A program made the position numbers and the translations under genes. From assembly GCA_963834965.1 (NCBI GenBank), contig CAWIEI010000004.1, positions 1 through 64,000 of the forward strand: 64,000 bases of DNA, read 5' to 3'. Below the pieces are notes generated by a model that saw only the letters and a list, made by a program, of their open reading frames with translations, searched no databases and was not told where the DNA came from. Source of the stretch: Fodinibacter sp963834965. GTDB lineage: Bacteria; Actinomycetota; Actinomycetes; Actinomycetales; Dermatophilaceae. Positions 15,914 to 25,097 of the stretch are shown in pieces; the stretch's first letter is position 1, and each line of letters opens with the position of its first letter.

Positions 15914-16411
15914 TCAGCCGTTGAGGGTGATGTCCATGGAGGTGGAGCCGTCGGCATTGTCCCTGTAGCGGATTTCACCGCTGGCCGAGCGGTATCGGCC
16001 GGTGCCGCCGGTGATCGCGGCCGTGCCTCGGTCGAGCGGTGGTTCCTCGATTCCGATGGCAGCGATCTGGTCGGTGCCGATCACGAGGGTCGCGTTGAGT
16101 GCGAGCTCGCCGGGGCCGTCGTTGGTGAAGGGGGTGACGCCGACGGATTGGAGTGCGTAGTGCCCGACCTTTCGCCCGGCGCGGTCGTAGAGATCGCCGG
16201 CGTCGATCTGCGTGCCACCTATGTGGGCTCCGCCGGGCTGGCTGGCCAGGACGCACGTTGGGCACGGGATGAACAGGCTGCTGGTGGTGGACCGGGAGCT
16301 GAGCCGAAGGACGTGGTCGTTGGCCGTCGAGGTCGGCGTGATCACTAGTGGTGCGGCGACGGCGAGTCCGAGTGCGGCGGTAGCAGCGAGCAGGTTCCTG
16401 GTGGGGCGCAT
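15914..16411 (-). CDS. Secreted allene-oxide-cyclase/dirigent-barrel-like protein
   Basis: 165 residues. The N-terminus is a Sec signal (MRPTRNLLAATAALGLAVAA followed by PLVITPTSTA). The mature part is all-beta, with GDLYDRAGRKVGHYALQSVG, LNATLVIGTDQIAAIG and TAAITGGTGRYRSASGEIRY. The TGGTGRYRSASG signature is characteristic of allene oxide cyclase-like and dirigent-like barrels found as exported proteins in actinobacteria. ATG 16411 is chosen because it places the signal peptide at the start and has AAAGGACC upstream. It is divergent from a sensor kinase, whose two-component system may regulate it. Function in bacteria is not established. Confidence 0.75.
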   Translation of the reverse strand: MRPTRNLLAATAALGLAVAAPLVITPTSTANDHVLRLSSRSTTSSLFIPCPTCVLASQPGGAHIGGTQIDAGDLYDRAGRKVGHYALQSVGVTPFTNDGPGELALNATLVIGTDQIAAIGIEEPPLDRGTAAITGGTGRYRSASGEIRYRDNADGSTSMDITLNG

Positions 16412-16560
16412 GACGGTCCTTTCGTCGGGGCGCTGAGCTCTGGTGGATGTTGTGATGACCCTAGGAACGCTCCCGCGTCGCGGCATCAGGGTGATCCCCT
16501 GGATCGGGCTGGGTGCTAGCACTCGTGTGCATCAGGGGGGTTCGGGTCCACACTGCGACA

Positions 16561-18570
16561 GTGACCAAGGCACGCCTGGGGGCGATCGCTCTTGCTGGGG
16601 CAGGGGTCCTGCTCTTCTTGGGCTGGACGTGGTTGTCGCTGGTTCCGTGGAATCCCGCAGGGCGGCCAGCGACTCTGGACCTGGTGGGGAACTGGTTGTC
16701 GCTGGGGCTGCTGGCGCTCCTGGGGGTGCGGATCGTGCACCGCGAACCGCGTCACCCGATCGGCTGGATCATGGTGTCGATGGTCGCGCTCGACGGTCTG
16801 GTGACCTTCGCCGAGGCATACGCTCAGGTCGGCCTGCTGCGGCGTGGTGCGCCGCTGCCCGGTGCTTCTGCGGCGCTGGTGCTGTCGGAGGCATCGTGGG
16901 TGCTGACCTTCGCGGGGTTGACCCTGCTCGTGCTGCTGTTCCCCGATGGACGGCTGCCCGGTCCCCGCTGGCGGGTCCTTGCGTGGGTGAGCGGGGTGGC
17001 TTTCGCGGGGTCGTGGTTGGGGGCGACGTTGCAGCCCGGAAACCTCGACGCGCCGTTCGAAACACTGCAGAACCCGGTGGGGGCCACCTGGTTCGGCGGT
17101 GGTGGTCAGTTCGCAGTCGGCGCGTTCGTGTTCACGATGTTCGGCTGCATGGTCGCCACGGCCATCGCTGTCGTACTCCGCTACCGGCGGTCGACCGGGG
17201 TGGAACACCTACAGATGCGCTGGCTCGCCTACGGCGCTGGGCTCCTCCCGATGGCACTCGGCCTGTGCATCGTGATCCAGGCCGCTACGGGCGCGGTGGA
17301 TGCGGTGTCGGTCGTGTTCGACCTGGCGATCATCGCGATCCCCGCCTCGGTCGGTGTCGCGGTTCTGCGCTACCGGCTCTACGACATCGACCGGTTGATC
17401 AGCAAGACCGTGCTCTACGCCGCACTCTCGCTCCTCCTTCTCGCATTGTTCGTGCTCACGGCTGCGCTCGTGGCCGTCGCGGCCGGTCGTGGGTCCACCT
17501 GGGCAGCCGCGACCGCGGCCGCAGTCGTCGTCGCGGTGCTCCGGCCCCTGCGAAGTCGACTGCAGGGCCCGATCGACCGCCGATTCGACAAGGCCCGTTT
17601 CGACGGGCTGGCCACCGTGGACCGCTTCCTTGACGACCTCCGAGCTGACCGCACAGACCCCGAGGGTGTCGAGGACGCCCTGCGCGTTGCCCTAGGCGAC
17701 CAGGGACTTCGGGTCTGGCTCTGGCTCCCGGTGCGCGGATGCTGGGTGGACGTCCACGGCCGCCTCGCCACCGATCCCAACCCACAGTCGCAGGAGGCCA
17801 TCACGCGACTGGACCACGGCGGGGCTCCGCTGGCGATCGTCGCCCACACCTCGTCATCGATCGCTCGACCCGACATCCTCACCGGCGTACTGGACCGTGC
17901 CACCCTCGCGATCGAGGTCGCCCGGTTACGGGCTGAGGTGTCCGCGACCGTCGACGACGTCGAGCAGTCCCGCAGGCGCATCGTCGAAGCAGGGTACGAG
18001 GAGCGACGCCGCCTCGAACGGGACCTGCACGATGGAGCCCAACAACGGCTCGTCTCCCTCGGGCTCTCCCTACGACGCCTCCAACGCTCACTGCCGCCCC
18101 AGGCCCGCATCCTGGAACCGGCCCTCGACCAGGCCGTGGACGAGATCGCACACGCCATCACCGACCTGCGCAGGATCGCCTCCGGAGTGCGGCCCGCACG
18201 CCTCGACGACGGGCTCGCCGCCGCCCTCGAAGACCTCGCCCGCCATACCCCCATCCCGGTCACCGTCGACGTTCCCACCCAGCGAGTTCCACCGAGCATC
18301 GAGGCCGCCGCCTACTACGTCACCTGTGAAGCCATCACCAACGCCGTCAAGCACGCCGACGCCACCCACATCACCGTCCAGGTCGAACGGCGCAACGGCT
18401 CCATCCACCTCCTCATCACCGACGACGGCATCGGCGGCGCGCACATCCGCCCAGGAACCGGTCTGGCCGGGCTCGTCGACCGCGTCTCCGCCCACGGAGG
18501 CACCATCGCCCTGGTCAGCAATCCCGGGGCGGGCACGCGGATGGAGGCCCTCCTGCCATGCGAGTTGTGA
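16561..18570 (+). CDS. Membrane sensor histidine kinase (NarL/DesK-type, HisKA_3)
   Basis: 669 residues. The N-terminal half has about nine membrane helices in a sensor region, followed by a coiled/GAF-like linker. The HisKA_3 dimerisation domain reads RRLERDLHDGAQQRLVSLG, with the phospho-acceptor His490. The HATPase domain ends in TDDGIGGAHIRPGTGLAGL. GTG 16561 is chosen because CACACT sits exactly six bases upstream (leaderless pattern); no ribosome site is seen. The downstream regulator overlaps by 13 bases, so the two are one transcript. The signal is unknown; cell-envelope stress is common for such systems, and an ABC exporter lies nearby. Confidence 0.88.
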   Translation: MTKARLGAIALAGAGVLLFLGWTWLSLVPWNPAGRPATLDLVGNWLSLGLLALLGVRIVHREPRHPIGWIMVSMVALDGLVTFAEAYAQVGLLRRGAPLPGASAALVLSEASWVLTFAGLTLLVLLFPDGRLPGPRWRVLAWVSGVAFAGSWLGATLQPGNLDAPFETLQNPVGATWFGGGGQFAVGAFVFTMFGCMVATAIAVVLRYRRSTGVEHLQMRWLAYGAGLLPMALGLCIVIQAATGAVDAVSVVFDLAIIAIPASVGVAVLRYRLYDIDRLISKTVLYAALSLLLLALFVLTAALVAVAAGRGSTWAAATAAAVVVAVLRPLRSRLQGPIDRRFDKARFDGLATVDRFLDDLRADRTDPEGVEDALRVALGDQGLRVWLWLPVRGCWVDVHGRLATDPNPQSQEAITRLDHGGAPLAIVAHTSSSIARPDILTGVLDRATLAIEVARLRAEVSATVDDVEQSRRRIVEAGYEERRRLERDLHDGAQQRLVSLGLSLRRLQRSLPPQARILEPALDQAVDEIAHAITDLRRIASGVRPARLDDGLAAALEDLARHTPIPVTVDVPTQRVPPSIEAAAYYVTCEAITNAVKHADATHITVQVERRNGSIHLLITDDGIGGAHIRPGTGLAGLVDRVSAHGGTIALVSNPGAGTRMEALLPCEL

Positions 18571-19220
18571 TCGCCGAGGACACCGTCCTGCTCCGCGAAG
18601 GACTGGCCGGGCTGATGCAGGACGCCGGCCACGACGTCGTGGCCAAAGTCGGGAGCGGTGACGCCCTCATCGCCGTCGTCGCCGAACACGAACCAGACCT
18701 CGCGGTCGTCGACGTCCGCATGCCCCCGAACTACCGCGACGAAGGCCTCATCGCCGCAGCCACCATCCGCGCCCACCACCCGACGACCGCCGTCCTCGTC
18801 CTCTCTCAACACATCGAGACCCGCTACGCCATCGACCTCGTCACCACGGGTGGTGGGTTCGGCTACCTCCTCAAGGACCGCATCCTCGACGTCGACGACT
18901 TCCTCGACGCCGCCAACCGGGTCGCGCGTGGAGGCACAGCCCTCGATCCCGACGTCGTGACAGCACTCCTGCATCCCCGCCCGACGACACCCGGGCCGCT
19001 GGAGACCCTCACCGACCGCGAGACCCAAGTTCTGGCACTCATGGCCGAAGGCCGAGCCAACAGTGGCATCGCGCGACGACTCTGGCTCAGCGAGAAGACC
19101 GTCGAGAACCACATCCGGGCCATCATGACCAAGCTCGCGCTCTACGACTCAACCGACGACAACCGACGTGTGCTCGCGGTCGTGACCTACCTGAGGGCAG
19201 CCCCCCGACCCGGGCGCTAA
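18558..19220 (+). CDS. NarL/FixJ-family response regulator
   Basis: 220 residues. The receiver domain starts MRVVIAEDTVLLREGL and carries the phospho-acceptor Asp52 in VVDVRMPP, with the conserved lysine in YLLKDR. The C-terminal LuxR helix-turn-helix is LTDRETQVLALMAEGRANSG then LWLSEKTVENHI. The ATG overlaps the kinase gene end by 13 bases, so the partner is certain. Likely targets are neighbouring genes such as the divergent secreted protein or the ABC exporter, but no operator could be identified. Confidence 0.9.
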   Translation: MRVVIAEDTVLLREGLAGLMQDAGHDVVAKVGSGDALIAVVAEHEPDLAVVDVRMPPNYRDEGLIAAATIRAHHPTTAVLVLSQHIETRYAIDLVTTGGGFGYLLKDRILDVDDFLDAANRVARGGTALDPDVVTALLHPRPTTPGPLETLTDRETQVLALMAEGRANSGIARRLWLSEKTVENHIRAIMTKLALYDSTDDNRRVLAVVTYLRAAPRPGR

Positions 19221-19319
19221 CGAGGCACTTCGGACAATCAGGGGTGGCGCGTGCGCAAGCAGGGGACAGACTCCGCGCCCGGGTGACCTCATCGACCCGC
19301 TGGTCGTTGACTCGCGGCG

Positions 19320-19715
19320 CCCGCAGATGCCGTGTGGCCGTGGGTGACCCAGGTGCGGGTCGCGCCGTACTCGTACGACTGGATCGACAACCTGGGGCGT
19401 CGCTCCCCGCGGCGGCTCCTGCACCTGCCCGAGCCGCAGGTCGGGGACCACTTCACCAGCGTCGGGGGCCGGCCGCAGGGGCGGATCCTGTCGGTTCTTC
19501 CTGACCGGCAGCTGACCGCGACCATCCTCGGAGCCCACCTGTCCTACGTCCTTGACAACGTCAACCCGCGCACCACGCGCCTGCTGCTCAAGGTCGTCAT
19601 GCAGCGCACCCGCCTCGCGACCTTGTGGTCGGTCGGTGACCTGGTCATGGCCCGCCGCCAGCTGCTCACCCTCAAGCACCTCGCCGGGGCCGAGTACCGG
19701 CCCACCGCCCCGTGA
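19320..19715 (+). pseudogene. SRPBCC-like protein, N-terminally broken
   Basis: The open frame reads PADAVWPWVTQVRVAPYSYD then WIDNLGRRSPR and ends with GDLVMARRQLLTLKHLAG. This is the core and C-terminus of a START/SRPBCC-like family common in actinobacteria. A frame-stop at 19308 cuts the expected beginning. A plausible N-terminal continuation (GDLIDPLVVDSRRP) is present in another frame just upstream, so one indel probably destroyed the gene. GTG 19332 could still give a truncated 127-residue product, but it would lack the first strand and helix of the fold. It lies near the inferred island boundary. Confidence 0.6.
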
Positions 19716-19835
19716 CCCTGAGAGCACACCACGACGACACCCACCGCGACCCGAGCGGGCTCAGGGTCGGTTCAGGGTCGTTGTCAGGTGTTCCCCCGAT
19801 GTGTCCGACCCTCCGTGACCGACAGTCTTCTCGGC

Positions 19836-20735
19836 ATGATCACTGTCGAGCACCTCACGAAGACCTACGGCCGCGGGCTGACCGCCGTCGACGACGTCTC
19901 ATTCACCGCGGCCACCGGCCGGGTCACCGGCTTCCTCGGGCCCAACGGCGCGGGCAAGTCCACCACCATGCGGATCATGGTCGGCCTCACCCCGGCCACC
20001 TCGGGCTCTGCCACCATCGACGGCCGCCGGTTCGTCGACCTGCCCAACCCGGGCACCGACGTCGGGGTGCTCCTCGACGCCTCGGCCCAGCACGCCGGCC
20101 GCACCGGTCGCGAGATCCTCACCCTGGTGCAGCGCACCATGGGCCTGCCCAAGGCCCGCGTCACCGAGATGCTCGAGCTGGTCAGCCTCACCGACGACGA
20201 GGCCGACCGCCGGGTGCGCAACTACTCGCTCGGTATGCGACAGCGCCTCGGCATCGGCGCCGCCCTGCTCGGCGACCCCCACGTGCTGATCCTCGACGAG
20301 CCGGCCAACGGGCTCGACCCGGCCGGCATCCGGTGGATGCGCGACCTGCTGCGCGGCTACGCCAACCGGGGCGGCACCGTGCTGCTCTCCTCGCACCTGC
20401 TCCACGAGATCGAGGTCATCGCCGACGACCTCGTCGTCATCGGCAACGGCCGCATCGTCGCCCAGGGCACCAAGGCCGAGCTGCTCGCCTCCGCAGGGAC
20501 CGTCGCCCGGTCCCGCGACATCGTCGCACTCGTGGCGGCCATGGAGCGCGCCGGCCTCGTGGTCACGCACGCCGACGGCAGCGTGCACACCGACGCCACC
20601 CCCGAGCAGGTCGGTGAGGTCGCGCTCGGCGCGAACCTGGCCCTGACCGAGCTCCGCGCCGCCGACGGCGCCGGGCTCGAGGAGATGTTCCTCGAGCTCA
20701 CCGCAGACACCTCGCGCGAAGGAGCAGTAGCATGA
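19836..20735 (+). CDS. ABC exporter ATP-binding protein
   Basis: 299 residues. Walker A GPNGAGKST, signature YSLGMRQRLGIG and Walker B HVLILDEPANGLDPAG are all intact, with the H-loop in SSHLLHEIE. Architecture and the C-terminal extension of about 80 residues match the BcrA/DrrA-like two-component exporter group. The start is ATG 19836; an upstream in-frame start adds poorly conserved residues. The permease begins at 20732 with ATGA overlap, so the two form one transporter. Its substrate is unknown; drug or lipid export is typical of the group. Confidence 0.9.
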   Translation: MITVEHLTKTYGRGLTAVDDVSFTAATGRVTGFLGPNGAGKSTTMRIMVGLTPATSGSATIDGRRFVDLPNPGTDVGVLLDASAQHAGRTGREILTLVQRTMGLPKARVTEMLELVSLTDDEADRRVRNYSLGMRQRLGIGAALLGDPHVLILDEPANGLDPAGIRWMRDLLRGYANRGGTVLLSSHLLHEIEVIADDLVVIGNGRIVAQGTKAELLASAGTVARSRDIVALVAAMERAGLVVTHADGSVHTDATPEQVGEVALGANLALTELRAADGAGLEEMFLELTADTSREGAVA

Positions 20736-21556
20736 GCAGCACGACCGTTCTCGACCCCGCCACGACGGATGCCGCGACGCACCGCGAGCGCGGGCGCACG
20801 GCATCCGCGCGAATTCCGTTGTCCCGCTTGGTCGGGGTCGAGCTGCGCAAGATGTTCGACACCCGGTCCGGCTTCTGGCTGATGGCCAGCATCCTCATCA
20901 CCAGCGTGCTGGCGACCGCGGCCATCATCGTGTTCGCGCCCGACGACCAGCAGACTTTCGACAACTTCGCGGCAGCCATCGGGGTGCCGATGACGGTCAT
21001 CCTGCCGATGATCGGCATCCTCTCGGTCACCAGCGAGTGGAGCCAGCGCAGCGGCCTGACCACCTTCACGCTCGTGCCGCACCGTGGCCGGGTGTTGTGG
21101 GCGAAGTTCATCGCAGCCGTCGGCGTCGGTGTCGCGGCGATGTTCGTCGCGCTCGTCGTGGGGGCGCTGGGCACCCTGGTCGGCAGCCTCATCACCGGGC
21201 TCGACCCGGTGTGGAACGTGAGCGTCAGCGAGTTCGCGCTCATCGTGCTCGGCAGCGTGCTCGGCATGCTCTTCGGCTTCATGCTCGGCGTGCTGATCCG
21301 CAACTCCGCCGGCGCGATCGTCGCCTACTTCGTCTACAGCCTCGTGCTGCCGCCCCTGGTGCAGCTGCTCGCCGCCAACGCGAAGTGGTTCGCCGACGTA
21401 CAGCCGTGGGTCGACTACGCCGACGCCCGCAACGCACTGTTCAACGGCAGCGTCACCAGCGCGCAGTGGCAGCACCTCGCGGCGTCGGGCACCATCTGGT
21501 TCCTGCTGCCGCTGGTGGTCGGGCTGTTCATCGTGCGCCGGTCCGAGGTCAAGTGA
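20732..21556 (+). CDS. ABC-2-type transporter permease
   Basis: 274 residues with six membrane helices after a cytoplasmic N-terminus of about 35 residues. The second-helix region GILSVTSEWSQRSGLTTFTL is characteristic of ABC-2 permeases pairing with BcrA/NatA-like ATPases. GAAGGAG lies ahead of the ATG, which overlaps the ATPase stop (ATGA). Works as the membrane half of the exporter with the product of 19836-20735. Two copies of the host-type GGATGCC heptamer fall in its first 25 codons, the first dense occurrence coming from the left. Confidence 0.88.
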   Translation: MSSTTVLDPATTDAATHRERGRTASARIPLSRLVGVELRKMFDTRSGFWLMASILITSVLATAAIIVFAPDDQQTFDNFAAAIGVPMTVILPMIGILSVTSEWSQRSGLTTFTLVPHRGRVLWAKFIAAVGVGVAAMFVALVVGALGTLVGSLITGLDPVWNVSVSEFALIVLGSVLGMLFGFMLGVLIRNSAGAIVAYFVYSLVLPPLVQLLAANAKWFADVQPWVDYADARNALFNGSVTSAQWQHLAASGTIWFLLPLVVGLFIVRRSEVK

Positions 21557-21592
21557 CCGGATGCCGTGACGCGGCCGCCGCTCCCACCCCGG

Positions 21593-22573
21593 TCACCCCG
21601 GCAGGTGGGAGCGGCGGCTTTCCAGCGACTCGCGGCGGTGGGCGTTGCCGTGCAGGGCGACGTAGGTGTCGCCGAAGTGCGAGAGCAGGTCGTCGTCGAG
21701 CCGGCGCACCGCGCCGGGCGGGTAGCGGTAGTCCATCGCTGCGGTGACCGCCGTGCTGTCGACGTCGCGCAGCGTCGCACCCAGCTCGTCGAGCGAGGCG
21801 ATGCCGAGCTCGAGCAGCAGCCCCGAGATCCACTCGTAGTGCTCGGTCTTCGACCAGCCGGCGTTCGAGTAGCGCCCGGCGAGGAAGGTCGCGAGCTCCT
21901 GGGCGCTGATCCTCGGATCGTGCTCGTCGCCGCCGTCGACGGCGCTGTCGCCCAGGCCGGCCTGGAGCCGGTCACGGATCGCCTCGAACTCCTTGTCGGC
22001 GAGCTCGAGCAGCCCCGCGGCCAGGGTGAACCGCCGGTCGAGGTCGGGCACCTGCTCGGGAGGCACGGTGCCCTTGTACCGGATGTCGTGCTCGAACTCG
22101 GCCCACGCGTGCTGGAGCACGGTGCGCAGCTGGATCGAGGCGCAGAACAACGGGTCGTAGGCCGTGGGTTCCCCCGGCGCTCGCGACACGAGGAGGTGCC
22201 GGCTCGCGTAGCCGAAGCGGCCGGCCCGCGCGGTCTCCTCGCCGAGGTCGCGGTCGTCGAGCACGGTGAACTGCTCGGCGAGCAGACCGGCGACGGCGTC
22301 GATGTCGCGCTGCACGTAGGTGATCACCCGCACCCCGACCTGGTCGGTGACGGCCCGCAGCGGGTCGGCGGTGTGGTCGTCGGCCAGCACGCCACGGGCC
22401 TTGGCGGCGAACGACCCGATCGCCTTGGTGCGCCCGGTGACGCTGAGGTAGTTGATGCCGGCGTCGTCGATGGTGCCGGTCACCAGGGCGACGAACTCGT
22501 CGGTGGCGGGCAGCAACCGCGGTCGCAGGGCCGTGTAGTCGGCCACGGCTCGGTCGACGCGGCGCAGGGACAT
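21593..22573 (-). CDS. RelA/SpoT-domain (p)ppGpp synthetase-like protein
   Basis: 326 residues. The RelA/SpoT nucleotidyltransferase core is visible: VTGRTKAIGSFAAKA (ATP/GTP binding), DQVGVRVITYVQRDI and SIQLRTVLQHAWAEFEHDI. No HD hydrolase domain precedes it, so this is a stand-alone synthetase-type protein with an extra C-terminal helical half of about 150 residues. Small alarmone synthetases make (p)ppGpp from ATP and GDP/GTP; activity here is likely but not proven, since the usual GYRSLH segment reads GYASRH. ATG 22573 has GACAGT six bases upstream (leaderless pattern). It is convergent with the ABC operon. Confidence 0.8.
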   Translation of the reverse strand: MSLRRVDRAVADYTALRPRLLPATDEFVALVTGTIDDAGINYLSVTGRTKAIGSFAAKARGVLADDHTADPLRAVTDQVGVRVITYVQRDIDAVAGLLAEQFTVLDDRDLGEETARAGRFGYASRHLLVSRAPGEPTAYDPLFCASIQLRTVLQHAWAEFEHDIRYKGTVPPEQVPDLDRRFTLAAGLLELADKEFEAIRDRLQAGLGDSAVDGGDEHDPRISAQELATFLAGRYSNAGWSKTEHYEWISGLLLELGIASLDELGATLRDVDSTAVTAAMDYRYPPGAVRRLDDDLLSHFGDTYVALHGNAHRRESLESRRSHLPG

Positions 22574-22700
22574 GGGGTTACTGTCCCACGCGCCGACCGC
22601 AGCCTCGCCGGCTCGGCGTCGGCACGGCATCCGATGACGGCGACGCACCACGGGTACCCGAGCTGCGACAGGCTGGGCACCCCGAGTGAGGAGCAGCGCC

Positions 22701-23186
22701 ATGGGCAAGGTCGTCTCGTCCGCGATGACCTCGCTGGACGGGGCTACATCGCCAGGCCCGACAACACCATCGGCCGGCTCTTCGACTGCCTGGACAACGG
22801 CGACGTCGACGTGCCCAGGGCCACCCCGGGCATGACCTTCCAGATGACGCCTCAGTCGGCGGAGTGCTGGCGGGCGCGGATGGAGTCGGTCGGGGCGATC
22901 GTCGTCGGCCGCACGCTGTTCGACTTCACGGAGGGGTGGAAGGCCAGCACACGATGGGCGCGCCGGTGGTCGTGGTCAGCCATCAGGTGCCGACCGAGTG
23001 GGTCGCCGACCACCCGCACGCCGCTCTCACCTTCGTCACCGACGGGGTCAAAGCCGCCATCGCCGCAGCTCAGGAGATCGCGGGTGACCAGGTGGTGGCC
23101 GTGGCTGCGGTGACGATCGCGCGGCCGTGCCTCGAGCTCGGGCTGCTCGACGAGGTGGCCGTCGACCTGGTGCCCGGGCGTCGGGC
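22701..23186 (+). pseudogene. RibD/dihydrofolate-reductase-like protein, frameshifted and truncated
   Basis: Starts well (GAGGAG before ATG 22701; MGKVVSSAMTSLDG), then slips frame to YIARPDNTIGRLFDCLDNGD and GAIVVGRTLFDFTEGW, slips again to MGAPVVVVSHQVPTEW and LLDEVAVDLVP. These are the ordered blocks of a RibD_C/DHFR-like reductase, with two indels. The sequence stops matching after VDLVP, where the last 30-40 residues should follow; the end of the convergent intact relative occupies that place. A dead gene beside a functional homologue. Confidence 0.75.
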
Positions 23187-23792
23187 TCAGTCGGCGCCGG
23201 GCGGGGCGTCGAGCACGGTCGGCCGGTACTCGAGCAGCTGTGAGCGCCCGTCGAAGGTGCGGCTGTCGACCAGGTCGAGCGCTACGTCGGGGTAGCCGTC
23301 GTAGACCGGTTGCTGCCCGGTGGCCCCGGTGATCACCGGGAAGACCACCAGCCGGAAGCGGTCGACCAGCCCCGCGGTGAGCAGTGACCGGCACAGGCTG
23401 ATGCTGCCCAGGGTGCGCATCTGGCGGGTGCCCTCGGCCTTCATCGCGCGTACCGCCTCGACCGCGTCGGTGCTGACCAGGCGGGTGTTCGGCCAGGCCG
23501 GCGGCTCACTGAGCGACGACGAGAACACCACCTTCGAGACCGCGTCAAGCCCGGTGAGGCTGTCGGTCTCGTCGGGGCGGTAGTCCTGCTGTCCCTCGGT
23601 GGCCGCTGCCGTCGACATCTGTGACATCAGCCGGTAGGTGGTCGCGCCCATCAGCACCTCGAAGTCCTTCTCGGGTGACGCCTTGAGCCAGCCGAGGTAC
23701 TCCGGCCCCTCCAGTCCCCACCAGCCCGGCCACCCCTGCGCCGCGGCGTACCCGTCGAGGGAGGTGATCAGGTCGACCAACAGTTCGGGCAT
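23187..23792 (-). CDS. RibD/dihydrofolate-reductase-like family protein
   Basis: 201 residues, cytoplasmic Rossmann-like reductase of the RibD_C family. It starts MPELLVDLITSLDGYAA, with DFEVLMGATTYRLM, KVVFSSSLSEP and MRTLGSISLCRSLLTAGLVD then FRLVVFPVITG; these are the substrate- and NADPH-contact blocks of the fold. ATG 23792 is chosen, with GAGAGG upstream; a much longer frame runs on but lacks family similarity. Likely a small NADPH-dependent reductase of unknown substrate. It faces the dead homologue at 22701. Confidence 0.8.
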   Translation of the reverse strand: MPELLVDLITSLDGYAAAQGWPGWWGLEGPEYLGWLKASPEKDFEVLMGATTYRLMSQMSTAAATEGQQDYRPDETDSLTGLDAVSKVVFSSSLSEPPAWPNTRLVSTDAVEAVRAMKAEGTRQMRTLGSISLCRSLLTAGLVDRFRLVVFPVITGATGQQPVYDGYPDVALDLVDSRTFDGRSQLLEYRPTVLDAPPGAD

Positions 23793-23982
23793 GGCTCTCG
23801 TCCTCTCGTGTCCGCTGCGGAGGTGACTCGCCGTGTTCCGCCTGCGCCCACGACCCGGTCGAAGACCGGGCCTTCCAGCCATGGTGCCGCCGGGCGGCAT
23901 CCGGCAGTGCATTCGGTGCGGGCCGATCCCGGGTGAGCGACGACACCGGGCCGCGGCGCGGCATGGGCTCGATACTGGAGGG

Positions 23983-24855
23983 GTGAGCTGGCCGACGAGA
24001 CCGATGCCGTGGTGGCCCGCCCTCGTCGCCGCGGTGGTGCTGCCGGCGCTGCTCGCCTCGTGTGCCTCCAGCACCGATGACCCTGTCGCTGGTTCCGCGA
24101 CGCCGTCACACACCTACAGCGCGGGCCCGGTCTCGCACGAGTACCGGCCGGGTCTGGCCGCCTTCCCGCACCTTCCGCAGGGCGTCACCTCGGCCCCCGT
24201 GGTCGTCATGATCCCCGGTGGGGGCTGGCAGACCGCCGACCCGACCGGCCTCGAGCCGTTGGCCGCCGCCCTCGCGAGCCGGGGCATCGTGGCGATGCCG
24301 GTCGTCATCCGCGCCAATGCGGACGGCGTCGTCTACCCGGCCCCGGTCGAGGACGTCGTCTGCGCGCTCGCCGACGGTGTCGCCACCGCTCGCGAGGCCG
24401 GCATCGAGCCCACCCGGGTCGTGCTGCTCGGCCACTCCTCGGGCGCCCACCTGTCCGCCGTGACCACCCTCGACCCCCAGCGTTACACCCCGACGTGCGA
24501 CGACCCGGTCGTCGCGGCCGACGCGCTGGTCGGGCTGGCCGGGCCCTACGACATCCGCAACTTCTCGGGTGCTGCGGAGAACCTCTTCGCCGACGACGCG
24601 AGCGACGCGACGTGGGACGGCGCCAACCCGGTGCTGCTTGCCGGGCAGCGCCCCGAGGTGCCGGTGCTGCTGCTGCACGGCGGCGCCGACGAGCTGGTCG
24701 CGCCGCAGTTCAGCACCGACTTCGCCAACGCGCTACGTGCCGGTGGGCACCCGGTGACCCTCGACGTCATCCCCGGCGTGAACCACGGCGAGGTCTACTC
24801 CGCCGCCGTTGCAGCCGCCCCGGTCGCCGACTGGCTGGCCGGCCTGCCGCGCTGA
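23983..24855 (+). CDS. Lipoprotein alpha/beta hydrolase (BD-FAE/esterase-like)
   Basis: 290 residues. GTG 23983 gives a lipoprotein signal ending LLASC, so the mature protein is anchored outside the membrane. The hydrolase core shows the oxyanion loop MIPGGGWQ, nucleophile elbow GHSSGAHLS, acid-loop HGGADELV and catalytic histidine in NHGEVY. Overall plan matches BD-FAE/carboxylesterase-type enzymes. A GATACT hexamer lies six bases before the GTG (leaderless), although GGAGGG is also present. Likely an extracytoplasmic esterase; the substrate is not apparent. Confidence 0.82.
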   Translation: MSWPTRPMPWWPALVAAVVLPALLASCASSTDDPVAGSATPSHTYSAGPVSHEYRPGLAAFPHLPQGVTSAPVVVMIPGGGWQTADPTGLEPLAAALASRGIVAMPVVIRANADGVVYPAPVEDVVCALADGVATAREAGIEPTRVVLLGHSSGAHLSAVTTLDPQRYTPTCDDPVVAADALVGLAGPYDIRNFSGAAENLFADDASDATWDGANPVLLAGQRPEVPVLLLHGGADELVAPQFSTDFANALRAGGHPVTLDVIPGVNHGEVYSAAVAAAPVADWLAGLPR

Positions 24856-24892
24856 CGTCCCCGGCACGCCGGGAAGGGCGGGGAGCAGCTCG

Positions 24893-25064
24893 CCGGCATC
24901 CGCACCTCGCTCGGGCTACCGCCTGGTAGGTGCACGGATCACCTCACCTACCAGGCGGTAGGCGAGGTTTCCTGCGGGCGCAGGTGCACCGGCATCCGCA
25001 CCTCGCTCGGGCTACCGCCTGGTAGGTGCACGGATCACCTCACCTACCAGGCGGTAGGCGAGGT
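24893..25064. repeat. Two identical 76-bp copies of a palindromic (REP/BIME-like) repeat
   Basis: The copies are at 24893-24968 and 24989-25064 and appear identical base for base. Each contains CTACCGCCTGGTAGG, a 16-base spacer and CCTACCAGGCGGTAG, a perfect 15-base stem; each arm also contains CTACC...GGTAG, so it can fold alone. Related pairs occur at 51607-51767. Located between convergent genes. The structure is like enterobacterial REP pairs; associated function unknown. Confidence 0.9.
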
Positions 25065-25097
25065 CACCACGGGTCGCGCGGCGGAATTTGTCAGGGC

